A DNA stretch of 64,000 nucleotides from Paenalicyclobacillus cellulosilyticus (GTDB lineage Bacteria > Bacillota > Bacilli > Alicyclobacillales > Alicyclobacillaceae). Positions 1-6,524 of this stretch are shown here, in pieces (positions within the stretch are counted from its first letter, which is position 1; each line of letters opens with the position of its first letter). A program made the position numbers and the translations under genes. The DNA lies in assembly GCF_014647315.1 (NCBI RefSeq), contig NZ_BMOY01000006.1, positions 21,439 to 85,438 of the forward strand. The letters are read 5' to 3'. The notes beneath the pieces were generated by a model. The model was not told where the DNA came from and did no database searches. It worked only from the letters and a program-made list of their open reading frames with translations.

Positions 1-670
1 AGAGGCCGACACCGAACATAACCGTCTTCTTCCGCAATGTGGCAGCGAATCCGAACAAGCTCATGAGTGCCAACAAGGAGTGAGATACCAAAAGACCCGC
101 CGCGAACAAGAACACCAAAAGCAGCCCTTGCACCGAATCGCCCACGCCGGCAGCCGTGGTGAACAGCAGGAGCTGGGTGGGCGTCTCGGCGCCGACGCCG
201 TGGATGATGCCGATGACGAAGGCGCCGCGCCAGGTCACATCGAGCGTCAACCGCGTGTTGCGCGGCACGTACCGCCCGAGCAAACGCTCCGCAAGCCACG
301 CGATGGCGTTGTACATCCCGAGGTAGAGCAGGCGCCAGCGGCTGACCATGACGTAATCCTGGCCACGGCGGAACAGCGCGGCCAAAAACACCCCCGCCAA
401 CAGGATCAGGGTGAGCCCGACCACCCGCTCCATCACACTGTCCACCCAGTGCGGCAACGTCCAGCCCACCAGCACCGCCAGACCGCCGAAGCAGACGATG
501 ACCATCTCGTGTCCGAGCGCATACCACGTCGCCAGGAGAAACCCGCGCTTCGCCTGGCGCTCGCTGCCCACCAGGTCGGCGATGGCTGAGATGTGGTCCC
601 AGTCGATGCCATGGCGAATCCCCAAGGCCAACGCCAAGCCGAACAGACCCCACAGCTCTGTTGCGTGCAT
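1..670 (-). CDS. NiCoT/NicO-type nickel (cobalt) permease, 3' end beyond the window
   Basis: About 223 residues are visible and the C-terminus runs off the window edge. The protein is very hydrophobic, with several predicted membrane helices. Residues 18-28 read GIRHGIDWDHI, which contains the HX4DH motif of the NiCoT nickel/cobalt permeases that transports Ni2+ or Co2+. A second family-like block follows near residue 50 (YALGHEMVIV). The ATG overlaps the stop of the upstream ATPase gene in a TGATG arrangement, so the two are probably translationally coupled. The gene is the last visible one downstream of a guanidine riboswitch and a guanidine hydrolase-like gene. That enzyme family is nickel dependent, so nickel supply is the likely role (inference). 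Nickel versus cobalt preference cannot be read from the sequence. Confidence 0.8.
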   Translation of the reverse strand, partial: MHATELWGLFGLALALGIRHGIDWDHISAIADLVGSERQAKRGFLLATWYALGHEMVIVCFGGLAVLVGWTLPHWVDSVMERVVGLTLILLAGVFLAALFRRGQDYVMVSRWRLLYLGMYNAIAWLAERLLGRYVPRNTRLTLDVTWRGAFVIGIIHGVGAETPTQLLLFTTAAGVGDSVQGLLLVFLFAAGLLVSHSLLALMSLFGFAATLRKKTVMFGVGL

Positions 671-1578
671 CAAACCACACCCTCCCACGATCCGCTCATC
701 TCCCACAGTTCACGCACCGCGTCCGTCAGTGTCCGCGGCGGGGCGGCCGTGCGCCCCGGCACCAAGGCGAACGGCAACGACACGAGCGGCAAGCGCAGCC
801 GGGCTTGTTCCATGAGCCGCTTATCCACGAGCAGTCCCGCATCGCCGCTCGCCAGCACCCTCCCGCCGCAGAGCACCGTCACCGCTTCCGCCCAAGCGGC
901 CGCAAAATCGACGTCGTGCGTCGCCACCATCACGGTGACCCCCATCCACTGCATGGCTTGCAGCAGATGTGTCAGTTCGTGAACTGCTTGCGGATCCAAC
1001 CCGTCGGTCGGATCGTCCACCAGCAAAAAGTGCGGCCGCCTCACCATCGCCGCCGCCAACGCCACCTTGCGCGCAGGCCATCGATGCAGGGCCGCCAAGC
1101 GTTCGTCTCGCGCCGCCTGCATGCCCACCATCGCCAGCGCCACCTCCGCCTGCCGCACCACCTCGGCCCGCGGCAGGCGGGTGTGCACCAGCGGTGCGGT
1201 GACGTATTCCCACACCGTGCGCATGAACAGCGTCGCGCGCGGCCGGCCCGCCACCAAGGCCATCCCTGCGCGCAGCCGGCGCCAGTCACGCGGCGACCAT
1301 GGTTTCCCGTCGACCACCACTTCTCCGGCGCTCCACCGTCTGCGTCCGGCCAGAACTTCCAACAAGGTGGTCTTCCCGCTCTCGTGCGCTCCCACCAGCG
1401 CGACGCGCTGGCCGTACGGGATGGCCAGCGAGACGCGGTCCAACGCGCGCGTCCCGTCCGCAAAGACCATCGTGAGGTCCCTGAGATGCACCTCGCGCCA
1501 CGCGGCACCTTCGCAACGCCCGGCCGGCGCGATTCGTCCAGCGGTGCCCTGCCGCACCAGGTTCATCCATCGCGCCAT
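670..1578 (-). CDS. ABC-type ATPase paired with the nickel permease; degenerate signature motif
   Basis: A 302-residue ATP-binding protein. The Walker A is GAHESGKTT (about residues 63-71). The Walker B is FLLVDDPTDGLD, where Asp replaces the usual catalytic Glu. The LSGGQ signature is not recognisable; the equivalent stretch reads ALHRWPARKVALA. The H-loop is VATHDVD. The ATG at 1578 was chosen because GAGAGGGG lies 7 bases upstream; an upstream start would overlap the preceding gene. The stop overlaps the ATG of the permease gene (TGATG). NiCoT permeases normally work without an ATPase, so the pairing is unusual. It could energise or regulate the permease or serve components outside the window. 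ATPase fold confident, role uncertain. Confidence 0.75.
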   Translation of the reverse strand: MARWMNLVRQGTAGRIAPAGRCEGAAWREVHLRDLTMVFADGTRALDRVSLAIPYGQRVALVGAHESGKTTLLEVLAGRRRWSAGEVVVDGKPWSPRDWRRLRAGMALVAGRPRATLFMRTVWEYVTAPLVHTRLPRAEVVRQAEVALAMVGMQAARDERLAALHRWPARKVALAAAMVRRPHFLLVDDPTDGLDPQAVHELTHLLQAMQWMGVTVMVATHDVDFAAAWAEAVTVLCGGRVLASGDAGLLVDKRLMEQARLRLPLVSLPFALVPGRTAAPPRTLTDAVRELWEMSGSWEGVV

Positions 1579-1600
1579 GCCGCATCCCCTCTCCGCCTCA

Positions 1601-2166
1601 TCACGGTTCCTCCGGTAACTCATACCAGCGCACCCGTTCGCCAATCACGGCGCGCAACCGCCACCGCCAACTCTTGCGCCGCGCATCGGTGGCTTCCCGC
1701 AAGCGCCGGATACCATCGCGCACCTTCGCCAGCGCCGGGGCGTCACCTTGGAGCAGGCTCTCCGCATGGCGTTCGAGCATGTGCAGATTGTTCGTCACCG
1801 TCTTCCACAGCCCCCAATCGCCGGCCAGGACCTCAGCGAAGCGGGCGACGTTGAACACCCCCGGCTCGTCCCGCTCGGCCCAATCCGACGCCAAGATCAG
1901 CGCCAACGTGTCCTTGATGTCCTTTTCCGTGAACTCCACAATCTGTAGCTTGGTCAACGCCAGATCGGCGAGCGGCAACGTGACCGGCTGCAGTTCGAGG
2001 CGATGGGCGAAGTCAATCCGATGGCACATCTGAAACGCGTCGATGAAGACGTCGATCTTCTCCCGGCCGTACCAATAGATCAAGCGGTGCCGGCCGTGGA
2101 GGAGATTGAACTCCTTGTCCGGGACCAGGCCTTTTGCCTCCAGCCACTGTTGTACCCGCCGGCGTT
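1601..2166 (-). pseudogene. C-terminal remnant of a nucleotidyltransferase-like protein fused behind gdmH
   Basis: In this frame about 188 codons, starting near RRVQQWLEAKG and ending ELPEEP, resemble the C-terminal part of a hypothetical nucleotidyltransferase-fold family. Recognisable blocks are FNLLHGRHRLIYWY, KIDVFIDAFQMCHRIDF, TLPLADLALTKLQIVE and GDWGLWKTVT. The N-terminal nucleotide-binding half is absent. Upstream of about 2166 the DNA instead encodes a guanidine hydrolase in another frame. No ribosome binding site or plausible start lies at the junction. The most economical reading is a deletion joining two genes of the same orientation. The family assignment is from memory of the motifs and is moderately sure. 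Confidence 0.55.
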
Positions 2167-3003
2167 GATACCCAGGCGCTCGACGTCGTTCATGGTCAGG
2201 ATGGTCGTGCCCCGCTCCCGGGCCACCGAGACGCCCGCCCGCGGCACCTGCCAGCCGCCGATCCCGATTTGGACCAGATTCGACGGCGGCGCGTTGGGGA
2301 TGTTCGTGGCGTGAAACCACGGCGTGGTGTGCATCCGCTCGTCCATGTCCTTCTCCTGGGTATCCACGTGGCGATCCAGGTGGATGATGCCGACCTTGCC
2401 GTCGATGTTCTCCGCCACCCCGCGCAGGCACGGATAGCCGATGGCGTGATCGCCGCCCAGGATGATGGGCATGGTGCCTTTGCTCATCACGTGCGAGACC
2501 GCCTTGGTGATTTGGTCGAAACTCTTCTCAATGTTGGCGATGGTGAAGACGTCGCCGAGATCGCAGATCTTCACCTGCTCGCGCAGGTCGACGCCGAGCT
2601 CGTAGTTGTACGTGGTGTACAGCGCCGAGATGCGGCGGATCGCCTGCGGCCCGAACCTCGTCCCCGGCCGGTACGTCGTGCCGATGTCGAATGGAACGCC
2701 GAGGATGGCGATGTCGAATTGATCCACCTCATGGACGTTTTCCAAAAACGGCATCTTCAAGAACGTGTTGATGCCCGCCCAATGGGGCAGCTCCCCCCGG
2801 CTGAAGCACGAGATGGTTCGGTCCTCGATGCTGTCCGCCGCTTCCAGCCCCATGGCGATGGCGCGCCGAATCTCTTCCTCGCCGCGGGTCTTGGGCAACT
2901 TCGCTTCCGCGAGGGCCGCGAAATACCCGTCAAGGGTCTCCTTTTGGAACGACATCCCTTCCTGTTCCCGGTACCGTCCGCCGTGGCTGTGGTAAAAGCT
3001 CAT
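2080..3003 (-). pseudogene. gdmH: Guanidine hydrolase (GdmH-like, agmatinase/ureohydrolase family), C-terminally truncated
   Basis: Residues 1-279 match the ureohydrolase family and specifically the guanidine hydrolase group (SRGELPHWAGINTF, FDIGTTYRPGTRFGPQ, KDMDERMHTTPWFHATN). Metal ligands GGDH (His186) and HLDRHVD (Asp210, His212, Asp214) are present. The last conserved block, SxDxDxxDP with two more metal-binding aspartates, is missing. After VERLGI the frame runs 28 codons into foreign sequence and stops at 2080. Roughly 85-100 residues are lost, so activity is unlikely. Intact relatives split guanidine into urea and ammonia and need nickel. The ATG follows AGGAGGGTGGGTGATCC. A guanidine-I riboswitch directly upstream supports guanidine rather than agmatine as the ancestral substrate. 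Confidence 0.8.
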
Positions 3004-3020
3004 GGATCACCCACCCTCCT

Positions 3021-3064
3021 AAAAAAAGAATGAGGGACAAAAACCGCCCGGGTTTTTATCCCTC
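3021..3064 (-). terminator. Riboswitch-controlled intrinsic terminator
   Basis: On the minus strand a 14-base stem (GAGGGATAAAAACC pairing with GGTTTTTGTCCCTC, one mismatch) closes a 5-base loop and is followed by ATTC and seven T. The 5' arm contains the GGATAAAA block that is also a conserved part of the upstream guanidine-I aptamer. Ligand binding and terminator formation should therefore be mutually exclusive, giving an ON switch. Confidence 0.85.
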
Positions 3065-3155
3065 CGTGTGACGCCCAGGAACCTGAGCACGAACCCCTCT
3101 TGGACCAGTCGATGCGTCATTTTTTATAACACATCCGGAACCCTAGGGGTTTCTT
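3040..3155 (-). promoter_or_regulatory. Guanidine-I (ykkC) riboswitch
   Basis: The minus-strand leader of the truncated gdmH carries the conserved guanidine-I blocks in order: CTAGGGTTCCGG, ACTGGTCCAAGAGGGG and ACGGAGGGATAAAA followed by CCCGGGCGG. The class senses free guanidinium. The 3' end of the aptamer shares bases with an intrinsic terminator, so guanidine should allow read-through into gdmH and the nickel-transport genes. The motif is recognised by eye; a covariance-model search would settle the exact boundaries. Confidence 0.88.
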
Positions 3156-3162
3156 TGCTTTC

Positions 3163-3191
3163 ATTTTAGGCGAATATGCGACATAGATCAA
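3163..3191 (-). promoter_or_regulatory. Sigma-A-like promoter of the guanidine riboswitch operon
   Basis: TTGATC and TAAAAT are separated by 17 bases on the minus strand. Transcription would start near 3156, just ahead of the aptamer. Confidence 0.6.
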
Positions 3192-3409
3192 GGCGTTTGT
3201 CGCAAAAACCGCGTGGTTATGTAATAATTTATGACACGATCGACGCAGATCGCACAGCGTGCCGCGAGGGACAAGAACCGGGAGGCTGATTGCACCGGGG
3301 GAGAGGCCAGCACGGTTCAGACGAGCGCGGTGACTTGCACAGGATGGCCGGACAAGTCTATGATGCATGAAGAATCCAAAATCACAAATCCGCAGGAAGT
3401 GACGCACAC

Positions 3410-4318
3410 ATGGTGCAAACGCCGCCGTTCGACGCCTCGCAACGCCGGGCGGAACTCTATTCCCTGCTCGGGGACCTGCCGCCCCGCAACCTGCCTGTGG
3501 GCGCACGGATCATCGGGATGGCAGAGCAGGATGGTTTCGTGGTGGAATCGCTCGTCTTGGACCTGAACGGCCTGGAACCGGTGCCGGCCTACTTCGTGCG
3601 TCCAAACGATGCGCGGGAGCCGGTGCCGGCGGTCGTGTTCAACCATGCCTGGGGACAAAGCCGGCGCCAGCTTCTGGAGCGTTTCCACCCCAGCGTCCCG
3701 TCATGCGCAGCCGAATTCGCACGGCGCGGCTGGGCGGCCATCTGCATCGACCACTGGGGCTTCGGCGAGCGCAGCGGACGCACGGAAAGCGAGATTTTCA
3801 AGTGGATGCTCTGGACCGGCCGCGTGATGTGGGGCATGATGGTGTTCGACAGTCTGCGCGCCGTCGATTATTTGACGGAACGGCCGGACGTCGACCCCGG
3901 CCGCATCGCGACGGTGGGCATCTCCATGGGGGCCACCATGGCCTGGTGGCTGGCCGTGCTCGATGAGCGCATCCGCGTCTGTGTCGACATCTGCGGCATG
4001 ACCGACTTCGACGCGCTCATCGAAACGCGCGGCCTTGATTTGCACAGCATCTACTACTACGTGCCACGGCTGCTGAACCACTTCACCACGGCCGACATCA
4101 ACCGCCTCATCGCACCGCGCCCGCACCTGTCCATCGCCGGCATCTATGACAAAATCACACCGCCCGCCGGCCTGGCGCGCATTGACGAAGCGTTGCAGGC
4201 CGCTTACCGGGAGCTCGGACACCCGACGCACTGGCGCATGTCGCGCTACCACACCGGCCACATGGAGACGGCGGAGATGCGTGCGGAGTGGCTGGCGTTT
4301 TTGGAGACGTACCTTTGA
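3410..4318 (+). CDS. Alpha/beta hydrolase (dienelactone hydrolase / acetyl esterase-like)
   Basis: A 302-residue soluble protein with an alpha/beta hydrolase fold. The nucleophile elbow is GISMG (Ser172). The likely acid is Asp247 (GIYDKITP) and the base His284 (YHTGHMET). The oxyanion region is VVFNHAWGQSR near residue 76, and DHWGFGERSGR near 114 matches the family. No signal peptide is seen, so it is cytoplasmic. The ATG follows AGGAAG by about ten bases. It is divergent from the guanidine locus and convergent with the pirin gene. Substrate is unknown; a carboxylic ester or lactone is typical of the family. Confidence 0.75.
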   Translation: MVQTPPFDASQRRAELYSLLGDLPPRNLPVGARIIGMAEQDGFVVESLVLDLNGLEPVPAYFVRPNDAREPVPAVVFNHAWGQSRRQLLERFHPSVPSCAAEFARRGWAAICIDHWGFGERSGRTESEIFKWMLWTGRVMWGMMVFDSLRAVDYLTERPDVDPGRIATVGISMGATMAWWLAVLDERIRVCVDICGMTDFDALIETRGLDLHSIYYYVPRLLNHFTTADINRLIAPRPHLSIAGIYDKITPPAGLARIDEALQAAYRELGHPTHWRMSRYHTGHMETAEMRAEWLAFLETYL

Positions 4319-4391
4319 AAGCTGTGGATGGTTCCTGGCAGCGAACGGTTCGCAACACCGGATCGTGCATGCCCGTATTTCAATCCGCGTT

Positions 4392-5198
4392 TCAATCGAC
4401 GAACGGACCGTTGAAGATGGGGCGTTCTCCCACGGGCTCGCCGAGGGCGAAAACCACGCGCAACCCGTCTTGGCCCGCGATGTGCAGCTGCACCACGGCA
4501 GGTTCGCCTGTCCAGAAAATCAGGTCCCCGGGTGCCAGCCCGGCCGTCGGATCCGACGCATTCGCCATGGGCGAGCTCGCCTCCGGTGTGGCCGCAGCCG
4601 GTGCGCTCGCCGCCGCTTGTACCTCGCCCCGCCCGGCGAGCACATAGAAAAATCCCTGATGGCCGGCAGGCACGCGAAGAGTCCAGGTACCATCCGCCAG
4701 CCAGCACACATCCTGGTAAACCATCGGCCGCCGCACACGCACGGGAGATCCGCCGCCGACCAGGTGCCGGATGCGCACGCCGGACGCCTCGGTCTCCGGC
4801 AGCTCGGACGGTTTGACTTCCTGATACTCCGGATCCACACCTTTCTCTGCCCGCGGCAAATTGATCCACAGCTGCAACCCGCTGTCGATGCCGTCGGTCC
4901 CCGGCATCTCCGAATGGACGATGCCGCGTCCTGCGGTGACCTTCTGCACACCGCCCGCCGGAATGACGCTCTCGTGTCCTGCGCTGTCTGCGTGCGCCAG
5001 CGCCCCTTCGAGCACGTACGTGATGATCTCGAAGCCACGGTGCGGGTGGTCCGGAAACCCTTCCGGGTGTTGGATGGCGAAATGATCGAGCAACAGAAAC
5101 GGATCGATGTACGGCACCGTGTACGACGGGAACAGCCGCAGGTGGGCGACGCCCATACGGCTGGCCCGGCGTGCATCCGGATAAGTTACAAACGCCAC
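4392..5198 (-). CDS. Pirin family protein (bicupin)
   Basis: A 268-residue bicupin. The N-terminal cupin carries DHFAIQHPEGFPDHPHRGFE and later GIVHSEMPG, which supply the metal-binding His residues and Glu of pirins. Family members act as quercetinases or redox-sensitive regulators. The C-terminal half holds a short Ala-rich insert (about residues 195-220). The GTG at 5198 was chosen because GGAGGGG lies 8 bases upstream; the frame stays open further but without a better site. A sigma-A-like promoter lies at 5244-5271. The gene is monocistronic and convergent with the esterase gene. Confidence 0.8.
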   Translation of the reverse strand: MAFVTYPDARRASRMGVAHLRLFPSYTVPYIDPFLLLDHFAIQHPEGFPDHPHRGFEIITYVLEGALAHADSAGHESVIPAGGVQKVTAGRGIVHSEMPGTDGIDSGLQLWINLPRAEKGVDPEYQEVKPSELPETEASGVRIRHLVGGGSPVRVRRPMVYQDVCWLADGTWTLRVPAGHQGFFYVLAGRGEVQAAASAPAAATPEASSPMANASDPTAGLAPGDLIFWTGEPAVVQLHIAGQDGLRVVFALGEPVGERPIFNGPFVD

Positions 5199-5243
5199 AA
5201 TGGCATCCCCTCCACAGCCACAGATCGTGCCATTTCTAACTTT

Positions 5244-5271
5244 ACTATAGTCACTTACTGTTTGTAAACAA
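5244..5271 (-). promoter_or_regulatory. Promoter of the pirin gene
   Basis: TTGTTT and TATAGT are separated by 16 bases on the minus strand. A short palindrome GTTTACAAAC overlaps the -35 element and could be an operator; no regulator can be named. Confidence 0.5.
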
Positions 5272-5335
5272 AGCTGAACGTGAGGCAACTCGTTTCCGGT
5301 CTGTCTCCCCATCAGGATGACGCGGTTCATCGCGT

Positions 5336-5369
5336 AAAAAACCCAGCCGCGACCTGCAAGCGGCTGGGT
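5336..5369 (-). terminator. Intrinsic terminator of ssrA
   Basis: A 10-bp stem, ACCCAGCCGC with GCGGCTGGGT, around a 9-base loop is followed on the minus strand by six T. It lies 27 bases beyond the tmRNA CCA end. Confidence 0.8.
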
Positions 5370-5395
5370 CTCTACACACATACATGTTCACTTCC

Positions 5396-5766
5396 TGGTG
5401 GAGGCGGCGGGAGTCGAACCCGCGTCCGAAGACCTCGCCACGTGAACATCTACGGGCGTAGTACGTCTACTTATCGTCCCCTTGGCCCGCGGACGCACAC
5501 GCTGGCGCAAGGGCGAGTTCGCCATGTCTCACCGGCGGCCCGCGAACGAGGCCGGCGGCCAGCCCGCTAAGGTGACGCTACCCGGCGCGCACGGGCGACG
5601 CGCTAGGCAGCGGCCTGGATGCGATTAGGCAGCCAGGGCGAGGTTGGTGTTTGCGGTAAAGCGCTTCGCTTTGCCAGTTAATTTTCGCCCGCGTTGGTAC
5701 GTGGTTCGCGGCCCCACGGCCCGCCGTTCACGCTCGATCGATCCCCGTCGAATCCAAAACGCCCCC
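5396..5766 (-). ncRNA. ssrA: Transfer-messenger RNA (tmRNA)
   Basis: The 5' end GGGGGCGTTTTGGATTCGACG and the 3' end CGGGTTCGACTCCCGCCGCCTCCACCA form the tRNA-like domain, and the 5' GGGGGCG pairs with the 3' CGCCTCC. The T-loop GGGTTCGACTCCC is intact and CCA is encoded. The mRNA-like part encodes the tag (A)GKAKRFTANTNLALAA followed by TAA; the C-terminal LALAA is the usual protease recognition tail. tmRNA rescues stalled ribosomes together with SmpB, whose gene is 117 bases upstream. The assigned resume codon (GGC) is by analogy with Bacillus. The RNA is about 371 nt. Confidence 0.95.
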
Positions 5767-5883
5767 ATGTCAACGCTGCATCTTGTATCGTACACCAGCC
5801 GCTTGCATCGGGCAAGCGGATGCTGGTGGCGGCCTTGGTAAGCCATGCGCGATCCCGGCACTACGCGCGCGCGGAACGCCGCG

Positions 5884-6366
5884 TCACGCATCCGCGTAGC
5901 TTTTCTGGCGGTTGCGCAACGCCCGTTGTATTTCCAGGTTGGCGTCGCGCTTGCGCGCCGCTTCGCGCTTGTCGTACAGCTTCTTCCCTTTCGCCAAGGC
6001 GAGTTCGACCTTGCAGAACCCGCGCTTGATGTACAGTTTCGTCGGAATCAGGGTATAGCCCTTTTCACGCACCGCACCGATGAGCCGGCGGATCTCCTGT
6101 TTGTGGAGAAGCAGCTTGCGGCTGCGCGTCGGCTGGTGATTAAACCGGTTCCCCTGCTCGTACGGGCTGATGTGCATGTTGTGCACCCAGACCTCGCCGT
6201 CCTCGACGCGGGCATACGCGTCCCGCAGGTTCACCGAGCCTCGGCGCACCGACTTGATCTCCGTGCCGGTGAGCACAATCCCCGCCTCGTACGTTTCCTC
6301 GATGAAGTAATCGTGAAACGCCTTCCGGTTTTGGGCCAGCACCTGCCCCTCCTGCGCCTTCGCCAT
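5884..6366 (-). CDS. smpB: SsrA-binding protein SmpB
   Basis: A 160-residue protein matching SmpB from end to end. [27 protein letters not shown] lies near the N-terminus, followed by the central [12 protein letters not shown] and the basic C-terminal tail ending in RQKSYADA. SmpB binds the tRNA-like domain of tmRNA and brings it to stalled ribosomes. The ATG follows GGTGAGGAGAG. It sits between rnr and ssrA on the same strand, the arrangement seen in Bacillus, so tmRNA, its partner and the RNase that degrades released mRNA are probably co-expressed. Confidence 0.97.
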   Translation of the reverse strand: MAKAQEGQVLAQNRKAFHDYFIEETYEAGIVLTGTEIKSVRRGSVNLRDAYARVEDGEVWVHNMHISPYEQGNRFNHQPTRSRKLLLHKQEIRRLIGAVREKGYTLIPTKLYIKRGFCKVELALAKGKKLYDKREAARKRDANLEIQRALRNRQKSYADA

Positions 6367-6524
6367 CTCTCCTCACCTGCCCTATCCGACAACTCGCCCA
6401 TGCGTGGCTCTCAGGATATCACGCCATCACAAAAGTGACAAGAGACTTTTCCCCAAGGGCGTGCCGTGGCCGGCGAAGCGACTCGCACCGTGCTGGAGCG
6501 GAGCCGGCCACGGCCGCCCCATCG

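Noticed and set aside
2080..2431. gdmH broken only by a sequencing frameshift
   Set aside because: After the junction neither frame encodes the missing ureohydrolase block; another gene family continues instead.
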